Positions 23,542 through 32,514 of a stretch of 64,000 bases of DNA are shown in pieces; position 1 is the stretch's first letter, and the number at the start of each line of letters is the position of its first letter. The notes beneath the pieces were generated by a model. The model made no database searches. It had not been told where the DNA came from and saw only the letters and a program-made list of their open reading frames with translations. The DNA is from Methylobacterium oryzae (lineage in GTDB: Bacteria > Pseudomonadota > Alphaproteobacteria > Rhizobiales > Beijerinckiaceae). Both the position numbers and the translations under genes were made by a program. The stretch spans positions 248,001 through 312,000 of the forward strand of contig NZ_CP090349.1 of assembly GCF_021398735.1 (NCBI RefSeq), read 5' to 3'.

Positions 23542-24569
23542 GGCGCCGGCACCGTCTCGAACGCGGCCCGGCACAGGGCGGGCACGATCGCGCCGCGCTG
23601 CAACTCGTGGACGGGCTCGAGGAAGACCCGGTGGGCCATCACCTCGGTGAAGACCGCCCGCACGTCCTCCGGCACCAGCCACTCGCGGCCCTCCAGCCAC
23701 GCCCGCACCCGGGCGGCGCGCACCAGGAAGGCGACGCCGCGCGGCGAGGCGCCGCCCTGCACCAGGGTGGCGGTGTCGAGGCCCGGGAGCCGGATCCCGG
23801 CCTCCGCGGGGCGGACCAGCGCGTCCCAGAGGGCCACCACGTAGGCCTCGATCGACGGCTCCGCGCGGACGGCGTGCTGGATCGCGGCCGCGATGCCGCC
23901 GATCCGGGCGTGGTCGAGCACGCCCTCGGCGACCGCGCCGACGAGGGCGTCGGTGTCGTGGAAGCGCGGGTCGAAGACCAGGCTCCGGCGCACCGCCGCG
24001 TCTCGGGGCGCCTCCAGCCCGATCTCCATCAGGAAGCGGTCGCGGGCCGCGGCCGGGAGCTCGAAGGTCTCCTCCCGCTCGACGCGGTTGCGGTCGGCGA
24101 AGACCTGCAGGTTCGGGAACGTGTAGGTGCGGCCGAAGGCCTGGACGCTGCGCTCGGCCATCAGCCGGAGCAGCAGGGCGTGGACCTGCGGCCGCGCCCG
24201 GTTGATCTCGTTGAAGAAGAACACCGAGAGATCCTCGGCCCGGGCCAGGACCGGGCCGGGATCGACCCGCGGCCGGCCGTCGGGGCCGAGGTAGGTGTGG
24301 TAGATCAGGTCGGTCGGCATCATGTCGACCGTGCCCTCGACGCGCTCGTAGGCCCCGCCCAGCGCCCGGGCCACCGCCCGCAGCAGGGTGGTCTTGCCGA
24401 CGCCGACGTCGCCCTCGAGCATCACGTGGCCGCGGGCGAAGATCGCGATCGTCACGAGGCGGATCGCCCGCTCCTGGCCGACCACCGCCTTGGCGACCTC
24501 CGCCTCGAAGCGGGCCGCCGCCGCCCGCCAGTCGGTGAGCATCGTGTCTCCGGAACGGAGGGTGTTCAT
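23538..24569 (-). CDS. mxaR: MxaR, MoxR-type AAA+ ATPase
   Basis: The 343-residue ATPase has VVGQERAIRLVTIAIFARGH, Walker A GDVGVGKTTLLRA, and VFFFNEINRARPQVHALLLR in the Walker B/sensor region. The usual MoxR sequence there is DEINRA; this protein has Asn (NEINRA), which leaves Glu but removes the first acidic residue. Sensor 2 and lid follow (GGASPRGVAFLVRAARVRAW). MoxR ATPases act with VWA proteins to mature complexes, here methanol dehydrogenase. The gene starts 163 bases after mxaI. Confidence 0.9.
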   Translation of the reverse strand: MNTLRSGDTMLTDWRAAAARFEAEVAKAVVGQERAIRLVTIAIFARGHVMLEGDVGVGKTTLLRAVARALGGAYERVEGTVDMMPTDLIYHTYLGPDGRPRVDPGPVLARAEDLSVFFFNEINRARPQVHALLLRLMAERSVQAFGRTYTFPNLQVFADRNRVEREETFELPAAARDRFLMEIGLEAPRDAAVRRSLVFDPRFHDTDALVGAVAEGVLDHARIGGIAAAIQHAVRAEPSIEAYVVALWDALVRPAEAGIRLPGLDTATLVQGGASPRGVAFLVRAARVRAWLEGREWLVPEDVRAVFTEVMAHRVFLEPVHELQRGAIVPALCRAAFETVPAP

Positions 24570-24732
24570 GAGGCGGTGCCTGCGGTGTCGGGCGGGGCGC
24601 CGGAACGGCGGCGCCGGGTAACGGTGCGGCGTGTCGGTGCGGCGCGGTGCCGAGCGTCGCTGCGGGCCGGCGCCGCGGCGCGGGCCGGCCCCAGGACGGC
24701 CGGATCAATCGGCCGCGTTCAGTTGGCCGCGA

Positions 24733-25023
24733 TCAATTCGAAGAAATCTTGGCGACGTCGTACTCGAACTTGCCGGTCTTCTTGGCGTTCTCGATCCGCT
24801 TCCTGTTGCGCTCCTCCATCTGCTTGATGGATTCGGCCTGCTTGCTGACCTCCTTCGGGTCGTGCTTGGGATCGTACTTGGTCCCGGCGACCTTCTCGGG
24901 GAAGCCGGGCTTCGGCTGCCAGCAATTGCCCGGCGCCTTGCAGGTCTGACCGTCGTAGGCCAGCGCCGGCACCGCGAAGGCCACCCCCGCGATCAGCATC
25001 GCCGCCGTGATCACTGTGCGCAT
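24733..25023 (-). CDS. mxaI: MxaI, methanol dehydrogenase small subunit
   Basis: This 96-residue precursor has a 22-residue signal peptide (MRTVITAAMLIAGVAFAVPA-LA) and a mature subunit beginning YDGQTCKAPGNCW, with the two cysteines of the conserved disulfide, followed by the lysine-rich long helix (KQMEERNRKRIENAKKTGKF) that wraps the large subunit. It is the beta chain of the alpha2-beta2 enzyme and is diagnostic of calcium methanol dehydrogenase; XoxF enzymes lack it. It lies between mxaG and mxaR. Confidence 0.95.
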   Translation of the reverse strand: MRTVITAAMLIAGVAFAVPALAYDGQTCKAPGNCWQPKPGFPEKVAGTKYDPKHDPKEVSKQAESIKQMEERNRKRIENAKKTGKFEYDVAKISSN

Positions 25024-25048
25024 CGTAGATTCCTCCGTCTCTTCCTGG

Positions 25049-25092
25049 GGCGGCCGGTCGGGCCGCCGGTTCGCCCCGTCTCCCGCGGGGCG
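25049..25092 (-). promoter_or_regulatory. Tandem hairpins between mxaG and mxaI
   Basis: GGCGGCC/GGCCGCC (25049-25055 with 25061-25067) and CGCCCCG/CGGGGCG (25072-25078 with 25086-25092) form two adjacent stems in the 86-base mxaG-mxaI gap. The order mxaF, J, G, I encodes proteins needed in different amounts, so these may stabilise or process the message. They could also attenuate. Confidence 0.45.
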
Positions 25093-25109
25093 CGACTTGC
25101 CGAGAACGG

Positions 25110-25697
25110 CTAGTCCAGCGGCTTGCACTGGCCGGGCACGTCCTTGGCAAAGGTCTCGCCCTCCTTGAAGGGCTTGTAAGTCTTCTTCTGCTCGTCGGTG
25201 AGCCACTCGGCATCCTTCACCGGGCCCGTGTAGAGATGACGGATCCAGGCGATGACCTGCAGCATCTCGTCGGGATTGAGATCCTCGTTGTGCGGTCCCA
25301 TCATGCCGTTGGCACCGCCCCAGAGGGTCGCGAACAGGCCGACATCGGTCGTGTTCGCCGGGTAGGTCCAGTAATCGTCGTTGAGGCCGGGCCCGACCTT
25401 GCCCTCGCCGAGATGGCCGTGGCAGCCGGAGCACGAGGTCAGGAACAGGCTCTCGCCGTTCCGCAGGCAGGACTTGTCGTCGATGTAGAGGTTCTTCCCG
25501 GTCTGGAAGAAGGTCTTGACCGCCTGCGTGTCCCGCCCGCCCGGCTTGCCCTCGGCCGTGTCCATCGCCTCGCCGGTGATGGTGTTGCGGAAGACGATGC
25601 CGGTCTGCGGGCCGGACTGGGGCTGCGCGCGGGCCGCGGCGGGCATCGCCACGGCGAGGGTGAGAAGGGCGACGCGGGCCGAACGTACGATGTGCAT
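25110..25697 (-). CDS. mxaG: MxaG, cytochrome cL
   Basis: The 195-residue precursor has a signal peptide (MHIVRSARVALLTLAVAMPA, cut after ARA) and one class I heme site CSGCH at residues 89-93. The methionine ligand is in GGANGMMGPH (Met132 or Met133). It is the specific periplasmic electron acceptor of methanol dehydrogenase and passes electrons to a cytochrome cH and oxidase. Length and position in mxaFJGI agree with the family. Confidence 0.94.
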   Translation of the reverse strand: MHIVRSARVALLTLAVAMPAAARAQPQSGPQTGIVFRNTITGEAMDTAEGKPGGRDTQAVKTFFQTGKNLYIDDKSCLRNGESLFLTSCSGCHGHLGEGKVGPGLNDDYWTYPANTTDVGLFATLWGGANGMMGPHNEDLNPDEMLQVIAWIRHLYTGPVKDAEWLTDEQKKTYKPFKEGETFAKDVPGQCKPLD

Positions 25698-25746
25698 CTG
25701 TTGAGCGGGTCCTGATGTCCTGATCGATGGCCCGGACGCGCCGGGC

Positions 25747-25788
25747 CGGTCTCGGTGGGGCGGTCTCGGTGGGGCGGTCTCGGTGGGG
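25747..25788. repeat. Three tandem 14-bp repeats between mxaJ and mxaG
   Basis: CGGTCTCGGTGGGG occurs three times in direct tandem (25747-25760, 25761-25774, 25775-25788) in the short space downstream of mxaJ and upstream of mxaG. Exact copies suggest recent slippage; the array may vary between strains and alter spacing or mRNA structure between the two genes. Confidence 0.85.
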
Positions 25789-25793
25789 CAGCC

Positions 25794-26702
25794 TCAGTTC
25801 GAGGCGACGACCGGCACACCGTCCTGCTTGAGGATCGTCGCGATGGCGGGCCGGGCCTTCTCGATCCCGGCGTCGAGGGCCTTGCGCAGGGCCTCGTCGT
25901 CCTTGCGCACGCCCATCGACTGGTCGAAGACCTGCGGGACCTTGCGGCCGTCGCTGCCGACCGTGTCGGCCGGGACCAGCGTCATGCGCAGCGGCGTCGG
26001 GGAATCCTTGACGTAGCGGGCCACGTCCGGGCCGAAGGCGACGCCGACATCGGCCTTGTCGTTGGCGACCTCGCTGACGATGCGGGCCGGGTCGATCTGG
26101 GTGTACTGGTTGCGCGGCGAGCGGAAGTTCACCAGCGAGTAGAGGTAGGCCATGTCCTCCTCGTAGCGGCCGATATCCTTGAGCATCGCCTCGCCGGGGG
26201 AGCCGAACGGCACCACCATGTGGTCGAGGGTCTTGAGCCGCGGGTCGGACCAGGACTTCACGTCGAGATCCTTGTCGGCGCGGGTGATGAAGACGTAGCC
26301 GCTCCGGTAGTACGGCCGGGTGGTCAGCACCCGCGGGTCGTCGCTGTCGAGGCCGACGACCACGTCGCAGGTCCGCTTCTCCAGGCCGTCGCGGACGAGG
26401 TAGATCGCGGGCTTCTCGAGCCAGACGAAGACGGGCTTCTTCCCCATCGCCTCGGCGACGGCGACCGCGACGCGGTTCTCGAGCCCGGAGCCGTCCTTCA
26501 TCGAGAGGGGCGGCTGCTTCTCGGAGGCGCAGATCCGCAGGGTCGCGGGGTCGGCCGGCGGGGCGGCCGGGGCCTTGCCGGGATCCGACTGGATGGCCTG
26601 GGCCTCGGATTCCTGGGCCACCACCGGCCCGGCGGCCAGGGTGGCGAGCGTCAGGACGGCGGCGAAGCGGGCCGCCAGGATGCGTGCGCGCGGGCGCGGC
26701 AT
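25794..26702 (-). CDS. mxaJ: MxaJ, periplasmic solute-binding-like protein
   Basis: This 302-residue protein has a signal peptide (MPRPRARILAARFAAVLTLA, cut after VVA) and the fold of extracellular solute-binding family 3: TLRICASEKQPPLSMKDGSG, TCDVVVGLDSDDPRVL, TTRPYYRSGYVF and DVGVAFGPDVARYV. MxaJ is essential for methanol dehydrogenase assembly or activity and copurifies with it in some methylotrophs. The mature N-terminus has an Ala/Pro-rich linker. The gene lies 210 bases after mxaF. Confidence 0.93.
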   Translation of the reverse strand: MPRPRARILAARFAAVLTLATLAAGPVVAQESEAQAIQSDPGKAPAAPPADPATLRICASEKQPPLSMKDGSGLENRVAVAVAEAMGKKPVFVWLEKPAIYLVRDGLEKRTCDVVVGLDSDDPRVLTTRPYYRSGYVFITRADKDLDVKSWSDPRLKTLDHMVVPFGSPGEAMLKDIGRYEEDMAYLYSLVNFRSPRNQYTQIDPARIVSEVANDKADVGVAFGPDVARYVKDSPTPLRMTLVPADTVGSDGRKVPQVFDQSMGVRKDDEALRKALDAGIEKARPAIATILKQDGVPVVASN

Positions 26703-26830
26703 GGACGTCTATCCCTGTTGTCGAAGCGTTTCTTGTGGCGTGTCCGGTGGGGCCGGAGTGGCGGGGCGGAGGTGGCGGGGCCTGAGGGGGGGCATGGCGT
26801 CGCCCCGCCCGCTCGGATCCGTCCCGAGAT

Positions 26831-26854
26831 CCCGCCGGCCGTCGGGCCGGCGGG
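26831..26854 (-). promoter_or_regulatory. Perfect hairpin between mxaF and mxaJ
   Basis: CCCGCCGGCC (26831-26840) pairs with GGCCGGCGGG (26845-26854) around GTCG, 60 bases after the mxaF stop. With no T run on the transcribed strand, it is a likely 3' stabiliser or partial terminator that lets mxaF message exceed the downstream genes. Confidence 0.55.
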
Positions 26855-26912
26855 AGGTCGTCAGGTGGGAGGTCGTCGGGCGGGCCTCGCTCGGAGGCCT
26901 GCCGCGCGGCCC

Positions 26913-28796
26913 TTACTTGGCGGCGTGCTGCGCGTACTCGCCGACGTTCGGGTCGTCGTACGGGCCCTTGCCGTCCAGCGAGAACACCATCACGCCGCCG
27001 CCCATCTGGGTGTAGTTGGCGAGCTTCTTGAAGGCGCCCACCGCGCCGAGGCCGGCGGTCGGGTCGGCGAGGTCGAACACCAGGCCCACGCCCGGCCAGC
27101 CGCCGACGCCGTAGTAGATGGCGACGTACTGGGTGCCCTTGTGGGTGTAGGTGATCGGGTAGCCGATGGCGCCCGACGGCAGCTTGAACTTCCAGAGGAG
27201 GTCGCCGTTGTCGGAGTCGCGCGCCTTGATGAAGCCATCCAGCGTCCCGTAGAGGACGAGGTCGCCGGCGGTGGCGGTGGTGCCGCCCCAGACCGCGAAG
27301 CGCTCCATCTTCTCCCAGTTGAACTTGCCGGTGATGGCGTTGTAGCTCTTGATCTGGCCGAGGCCCTCGTAGTTCTGCCGGTCACCCTTCGGGCCCGGAT
27401 ACATGTTCAGCGTCGCACCGACGAAGAACTGACCCGCCCGGTAGGGCAGCATGAAGGGCTCCCAATCCATGCAGATGTGGTTGATGCCCATGTAGAAGGC
27501 TTGCCGCTTCGGGTCGTAGGAATCGTGACCCTGGTTGTGGTAGCCCATCGCCGAGGGACAGATGTCCTTGGCGAGATGGTCCATCCGGGTGCCGTATTCC
27601 GGATCGCGCACCGGCGTGCCGGTCTTCAGGTCCACCGACTTGAACACGTTGACGGTGTCGTCGATCTTGTTGGCCGAGACCAACGTGCCGTCCGTCCGGT
27701 CGAGGGTGTAGACGATGCCGTTGCGGTCCGGGTGGGTGAGGAGCTTCCTCATCTTCCCGTCCTTGTCCTTCTGGTCGGACAGCATCATCACGTTGACGCC
27801 GGCATAGTCCCACTCATCGTGGGGCGTCTTCTGGTAGCCGAACTTCGCCTCGCCGGTGTCGGCGTCGCGGCCGAAGATCGTCATCGTCCACTTGTTGTCG
27901 CCGGGACGCATGGTCTCGTTCCACGGCGCCGGGTTGCCGGTGCCGAAATAGATCAGGTTGGTGCCCGGATCGTAGGCGTACCAGCCCCAGTTGGTGCCGC
28001 CGCCGATCTTCCAGGCGTCGCCCTCCCAGGTCGAGGTGCCGAGGCCCTTCTGGCCGTAATGGGCGTTGTGGATGTTGAAGTCCTTGGCGAGCAGCAGGTC
28101 CTCGTCCGGGCCGGTGGCGTAGGCGCGCCAGACCTGCGCGCCGGTCTTGACGTCGTAGGCGGTGAGGTAGCCGCGCACGCCGAGCTCGGCGCCCGAGGAG
28201 CCGATGATCACCTTGTCCTTCACCACGTAGGGGGCGATCGTGAGGGTCGAGCCGACCTTGATGTCGGAGTTCTCGACCTTCCACACCGTCTCGCCGGTCT
28301 GGGCGTTGAGGGCGGCGACGTTGCCGTCGAGCTGGGTCTTGAGGATCAGCGCCGGGGTCTTGCCGTCGCCGGGCCAGTAGGCGAGGCCGCGGTTCACGAG
28401 ATCGCAGCAGGCCACCGAGCGCGCGGCCGGGTTCTGCTTGGGCTTGTCCTGCCACAGGATCTTGCCCGGATCGTCGAGGCCGAGGGCGAAGGTGTTGTTG
28501 GGGAACGAGGTGTGGATGTACATGACGCCGTCGACGACGAGCGGCGCGCCCTCGTGGCCGTTGAGCAGGCCGGTGGAGAACGTCCAGGACGGCTTGAGCT
28601 GCTTGACGTTGCTCTTGTTGATCTGCGTCAGGTCGCTGTAATTGTTCGAGTCGTAGTTCTTACCGGGCATCACCCAGTTCTCGTCGCTCTTCGATTTCTC
28701 GACGAGCTTGTCGTTGGCCTGCGCCACGCCCGCCATGGCGACCGGCGCGAGCGCCATGATCGCCAATGCCGAGACGGAATTCCGGAGCCTGATCAT
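26913..28796 (-). CDS. mxaF: MxaF, methanol dehydrogenase large subunit (Ca2+, PQQ)
   Basis: The 627-residue precursor of the PQQ enzyme oxidises methanol to formaldehyde in the periplasm. A 27-residue signal peptide ends at AQA. The vicinal cysteines at 130-131 become 103-104 in the mature protein, exactly the known disulfide positions. Eight propeller blades with W-motifs follow. The active-site segment [14 protein letters not shown] has Ala two residues after the catalytic Asp; XoxF lanthanide enzymes have a second Asp there, so this is the calcium form. GAGGAG precedes the ATG at 28796. First gene of the operon. Confidence 0.97.
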   Translation of the reverse strand: MIRLRNSVSALAIMALAPVAMAGVAQANDKLVEKSKSDENWVMPGKNYDSNNYSDLTQINKSNVKQLKPSWTFSTGLLNGHEGAPLVVDGVMYIHTSFPNNTFALGLDDPGKILWQDKPKQNPAARSVACCDLVNRGLAYWPGDGKTPALILKTQLDGNVAALNAQTGETVWKVENSDIKVGSTLTIAPYVVKDKVIIGSSGAELGVRGYLTAYDVKTGAQVWRAYATGPDEDLLLAKDFNIHNAHYGQKGLGTSTWEGDAWKIGGGTNWGWYAYDPGTNLIYFGTGNPAPWNETMRPGDNKWTMTIFGRDADTGEAKFGYQKTPHDEWDYAGVNVMMLSDQKDKDGKMRKLLTHPDRNGIVYTLDRTDGTLVSANKIDDTVNVFKSVDLKTGTPVRDPEYGTRMDHLAKDICPSAMGYHNQGHDSYDPKRQAFYMGINHICMDWEPFMLPYRAGQFFVGATLNMYPGPKGDRQNYEGLGQIKSYNAITGKFNWEKMERFAVWGGTTATAGDLVLYGTLDGFIKARDSDNGDLLWKFKLPSGAIGYPITYTHKGTQYVAIYYGVGGWPGVGLVFDLADPTAGLGAVGAFKKLANYTQMGGGVMVFSLDGKGPYDDPNVGEYAQHAAK

Positions 28797-29177
28797 CCTG
28801 CGTCTCCTCGCCGGACTGCCACGCCGTTTGGCCTCGCAGTCATCGTGGTGTTGATTCGATGGCGACACGACTTTCACCGACAAACCCGCCTCCAGCGTCG
28901 CGATAACCGGGCTATTTCCAGTATTCGCTGAGCTTATGAAAGACTTATTATCGTTGTGCGCCACTTGATTATTCGCACGGCTTGTAATGCGTGTCTTTGC
29001 AAAACGAAACATTTCTTTTCGGGATGATTTGGCAAAAGAACACCGGAGATCTGGTAAGATCACGGAGACCTTGACCGAGAGCCGGCCGCCATCCCAGACA
29101 GGTGGGCCAGACAGGTGGGAACGATACGCGGGCGTGCGGGCCCGGAGCCGGCCGCCGACCCGTCCCGGGAGGACGCC
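28797..29177. other. mxaF promoter and leader region
   Basis: About 380 bases separate mxaF from the divergent protease gene. No gene is seen. The region is distinctly AT-richer between 28900 and 29060, as expected for a strong regulated promoter, and holds the candidate promoter at 28969-28997. Confidence 0.6.
28969..28997 (-). promoter_or_regulatory. mxaF: Candidate mxaF promoter
   Basis: On the minus strand AAGACA (28997-28992) is followed after 17 bases by GAATAA, or after 18 by AATAAT. AAGACA is the -35 sequence reported for the mxaF promoter of M. extorquens. Transcription from here would give a leader of about 160 bases, similar to that of the known promoter. The -10 assignment is less certain. 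Confidence 0.5.
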
Positions 29178-30041
29178 ATGGGTCATGTCACGGGCTGCGC
29201 GGCCCGCTCTCCGGCGCTGGCCGCCTGCTGGGCGGCTCTCGCCCTGGCGCCTGCGATCCTGGCACCCGCGACCTTGGCGCCTGCGGCCCTGGCGGCCGGG
29301 ACCGGCGGGGAACGCCGTCTCGCGGCGCTCTACCAGCAGGACGGGCGGCGCGAGCTGACGGGGGCCGACCTGGAGCGCTTTCCCGGCGCGGGCGTCCTGT
29401 GGTGCCGGCGCCCGGACGGGATTCCCCAGAAGGCCGCCGCCGCGTGGCTGATCGGGAGCCGGTCCCTCGTGCTGATGAACGCGCACAATTTCCGCAATCG
29501 ACAACTGGAGGTTACTCGAAACGTCGCCGACTGCTACTTTCAGATAGCAGGTCGGAACTACGCCTTCGTGCCCGAGATCCTGGAACTCGGCGTCGAGCCC
29601 GAGGCGCGGCGCCTGCACATCACCGACGACTGGGCGCTGCTGCGCCTCGCCGAGCCGGCCGAGGCGCGGCCGCAGCCGATCCCGGACCCGCCCACCCTTC
29701 CGACCGGCGACCTGACGCTCCCGGTGACGATGGTCTCACCGGCCGGGCACGAGAACTACCGGGGGCAGAGCAGCCGGGAATCCTGCGCCGTCCGGCGGAT
29801 CGATCCGCCGAGCGAGGGCGCGATCCGCCGCGCCCGCCACGATTGCAACGACGGCTACGGCGGATCGGGCTCGGGCCTGTTCGACGCGGAGGGCCATCTC
29901 ATCGCGATGCAGAGCGCGTCGCTCTCGATGAACCAGCGCCACGCCTTCGACATCGAGTTCCACTACGGCTCGGCCCTGCTGATCGAGGGCCGGCTCCACG
30001 AGGCCCTCGAGGCTCAGGCCCGCGCGACCCGGGACCGCTAG
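29178..30041 (+). CDS. Exported trypsin-like serine protease
   Basis: The 287-residue protein starts at ATG 29178 after GGGAGGACGCC. An Ala/Pro-rich signal peptide contains three short repeats ([15 protein letters not shown]). The catalytic triad is visible: His in [12 protein letters not shown], Asp in [10 protein letters not shown] and Ser in [12 protein letters not shown]. Paired cysteines ([19 protein letters not shown]) suggest disulfides in the periplasm or outside. It resembles small S1/V8-like proteases. It diverges from mxaF, with no sign of shared function. Confidence 0.78.
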   Translation: MGHVTGCAARSPALAACWAALALAPAILAPATLAPAALAAGTGGERRLAALYQQDGRRELTGADLERFPGAGVLWCRRPDGIPQKAAAAWLIGSRSLVLMNAHNFRNRQLEVTRNVADCYFQIAGRNYAFVPEILELGVEPEARRLHITDDWALLRLAEPAEARPQPIPDPPTLPTGDLTLPVTMVSPAGHENYRGQSSRESCAVRRIDPPSEGAIRRARHDCNDGYGGSGSGLFDAEGHLIAMQSASLSMNQRHAFDIEFHYGSALLIEGRLHEALEAQARATRDR

Positions 30042-30209
30042 GGCGGGCCGCCCCCGGGTGTCCGCGGCGCCTCCCCGGGAATCCGGTAAGCTCCCGGTAA
30101 GCAAGGCGGCGTTTTCCGCCCCGGCGCCGGGGGAAGCGCTCGACGGCGCCGCGGCGGCAAGCCAAAACTTAACGTTGAACCTCGAATCTGGTCCCGCGAG
30201 GGAGCCGGT

Positions 30210-31679
30210 ATGCCCGCTGTCGGAACGTTCAGGGTCTGCGCGCCGGGACGGCCGCCGTTCGCGGCGGCCGTGGCAGAGGGCGTGGCCGAGGCGGTCGCGC
30301 TGCCATCCGTGCTCGTCACGATGCTGGGCAGCCTGATCGAGGCCTGGCCCCGGCAGATCTACACACAACCCCTGGTGACCACCCGCTTCCTCGGCCAGCG
30401 GACCACCTACGTCTGCGATCCCGGCCACATCCGCAGCCTGATGGTCGACCAGGCCGAGGCGCTGGAGCGGGAACCCTTCATGCTGCGGGCGCTGGCCCCG
30501 GCCCTCGGCGCGGGGGTCCTCACCGCGGACGGGGACCACTGGCGGCGTCAGCGCAGGACCGCGACCCCGATGTTCCGCCCGGACCGGGTCCGGAGCTTCG
30601 TGCCGGCCATGGCCCGGGCCGCCGCGGCGACGCGGGCGCGCTGGCGCGACGCCGATCCCGCCGGGAGCGAGCGGGACATCCTGCGCGAGATGATGCGCAC
30701 GACGTTCGACGTCATCGTCGCCACGATGGTGTCGGGCGATCCCTACCTGGAGGTCGGGCCCTTCGGGGCCGCGATGGACGCCTATCTCGGCCAGACCAGC
30801 TGGAAGATCGCCCTGGAGATGCTGCGGGCGCCGGCCTGGATCCCGCATCCGGGGTCCCGGGCCGGGGCGGAGGCGGTGCGCTACCTGCGCGGCGAGGTCG
30901 CCCGCACGATCGCGCGCCGCCGGGCCCGCGGCGAGCCCGGCTCCGACCTCCTCGGCCTCCTGCTGCAGGCGCGGGACCCGGAGACCGGCGCGCCGCTCAC
31001 CGAGGCGAGCCTCGTCGACAACCTGCTGACCTTCGTGTCCGCCGGCCACGAGACCACCGCCCTGGCGCTGGCCTGGACCTTCCGGGTCCTGGCCGAGCAC
31101 CCGGAGGTGGAGGAGCGCGTCGTCGCCGAGATGGCGCGCCTCGGCGCCGATCCGGAGTCCGATCCCGGTTCCGTGGACCGGCTCCCCTACACGCGTCAGG
31201 TGCTCCTCGAGGTGATGCGCCTCTATCCGCCGGCCCCGCTGATCGTGCGGCGGACGCGGGCCCCGGTCCGGCTCGGGGACACGGTCGTGCCGGCCGGGCA
31301 GTCGGTCCACGTGCCGGTTTACGCCCTGCACCGGCACGCGCTGCTCTGGGAAAGTCCGGAGGCGTTCGACCCGGGCCGCTTCGCGCCGGAGCGGGCCGCC
31401 GCGCGCGACCGCTACGCCTACCTGCCGTTCGGCGCCGGCCCGCGGGTCTGCATCGGCATGGGCCTCGCCCTGACCGAGTGCCTCGTCGTCCTGGCGACGC
31501 TGCTGCCCGCCTTCCGCCTCCGGCCGGTGACGGCGGAGATGCCGGCGGCGCAGTTCCGCGTGACCCTGCGGCCCAGGGGCGGCCTGACCATGAGGGTCGC
31601 GCCCCGCCACGGGGCCGGGCAGGGGGACGGGCACGGGGCCGAGCACGGGGCCGAGCAGGGGGCGGCCCATGCCGCCTGA
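30210..31679 (+). CDS. Cytochrome P450
   Basis: This 489-residue monooxygenase has the I-helix oxygen-binding AGHETTALALAW, the K-helix E-x-x-R in LLEVMRLYPPAPL, and the heme loop PFGAGPRVCIGMGLA with the axial Cys at 414. It lacks a membrane anchor. The last ~30 residues are a low-complexity Gly/His/Glu tail (GQGDGHGAEHGAEQGA) encoded by short GC repeats. The sequence style is of the CYP102/CYP4-like fatty-acid hydroxylase group, but the substrate is unknown. No redox partner is nearby. GAGGGAG lies before the ATG. Its 3' end overlaps the next gene by 11 bases. Confidence 0.9.
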   Translation: MPAVGTFRVCAPGRPPFAAAVAEGVAEAVALPSVLVTMLGSLIEAWPRQIYTQPLVTTRFLGQRTTYVCDPGHIRSLMVDQAEALEREPFMLRALAPALGAGVLTADGDHWRRQRRTATPMFRPDRVRSFVPAMARAAAATRARWRDADPAGSERDILREMMRTTFDVIVATMVSGDPYLEVGPFGAAMDAYLGQTSWKIALEMLRAPAWIPHPGSRAGAEAVRYLRGEVARTIARRRARGEPGSDLLGLLLQARDPETGAPLTEASLVDNLLTFVSAGHETTALALAWTFRVLAEHPEVEERVVAEMARLGADPESDPGSVDRLPYTRQVLLEVMRLYPPAPLIVRRTRAPVRLGDTVVPAGQSVHVPVYALHRHALLWESPEAFDPGRFAPERAAARDRYAYLPFGAGPRVCIGMGLALTECLVVLATLLPAFRLRPVTAEMPAAQFRVTLRPRGGLTMRVAPRHGAGQGDGHGAEHGAEQGAAHAA

Positions 31680-32466
31680 GATGTCGCCCGAGGTGTCGCC
31701 CGAGATCTCCGCGGGCGCGACCGGGCCGGGCGCGCGGCGGGGGACCTGGCCGGACCGCCGGCCGGGATCGCTGCTCGCCCGCCTCTTCGGTCCCGACGCC
31801 GACGACGCGCTGCCGAGCCGCTACCGCCTGCAGGTGCGGGCGGGGCTCCTCGACGAGACGCTGAAGCTCGCCACCTACTCGGCGGTGACGCACCTGATCA
31901 TCGCGCTGGCCGTCGCGTACTTCTTCTGGGGTTCGGCCTCGCACACCTACCTCCTCGGCCTGCTCGCCGTGGTCGCGGTGCTGATCACGGCGGCGACCTA
32001 CGCGACCTGGCTCTACTGGCGCACTCACGGCGACACCGCCTCGGCGCACACCGTCCGGTGGGGCTGCCGGATCTCCGCCGGCCTCGCCTTCGCCCTGGGC
32101 CTCGCCTGGGCGACCCTGCCGGTCGTGCTGTTCGCCCCCTCCGGCGGCGACGCGCGGCTGCTCGTCGTCGCCATCGTGGCCGGCCTGATCTCGGACGCCT
32201 ACGTGGTCGGCCCGCTCCTGTCGGTCTCGTACCTGTTCGCGGTCCCGGTCATCGTCGGCAGCTTCGTCGGGCTGGCCCGGTCCGGGGAGCCAGTCGCGCT
32301 CAGCATCGGCTTCCTGCTCGCCGTCTACGCGATCTTCGTGGTGACGAGCGTGAGCCGCATGAGCCGCCTGTCGCGCCAGCGCATCCTCGACCGCGTGCGG
32401 GTCGAGGACCAGAGCGAGACGATCGGGCTGCTGCTCAACGCCTTCGAGGCGAATGCCAGCGACTAA
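31669..32466 (+). CDS. N-terminal membrane part of a split sensor GGDEF-EAL gene
   Basis: The 265-residue product has a Pro/Ser/Gly-rich start, then about six membrane helices (THLIIALAVAYFFWG; YLLGLLAVVAVLITAATYAT; ISAGLAFALGLAWATL and others), then a linker (VEDQSETIGLLLNAFEANAS). The frame stops at TAA 32464-32466. Reading straight through in the same frame gives LWETDGTGRFQHVSTRMADV, a typical PAS beginning. Thus this and the next entry were one gene, split by a single in-frame stop. As it stands it makes a membrane fragment with no output domain. Confidence 0.75.
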   Translation: MPPEMSPEVSPEISAGATGPGARRGTWPDRRPGSLLARLFGPDADDALPSRYRLQVRAGLLDETLKLATYSAVTHLIIALAVAYFFWGSASHTYLLGLLAVVAVLITAATYATWLYWRTHGDTASAHTVRWGCRISAGLAFALGLAWATLPVVLFAPSGGDARLLVVAIVAGLISDAYVVGPLLSVSYLFAVPVIVGSFVGLARSGEPVALSIGFLLAVYAIFVVTSVSRMSRLSRQRILDRVRVEDQSETIGLLLNAFEANASD

Positions 32467-32514
32467 CTGTGGGAGACGGACGGGACCGGACGGTTCCAGC
32501 ACGTCTCCACCCGG

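Noticed and set aside
25747..25788. CRISPR-like array
   Set aside because: The repeats are directly adjacent without spacers, so it is a simple tandem repeat. No cas genes or spacer-separated repeats occur anywhere in the window.
26913..28796. XoxF (lanthanide) methanol dehydrogenase instead of MxaF
   Set aside because: The metal-site segment is DYA rather than DYD, and mxaI and the full mxaRSACKLD set are present, which are features of the calcium enzyme.
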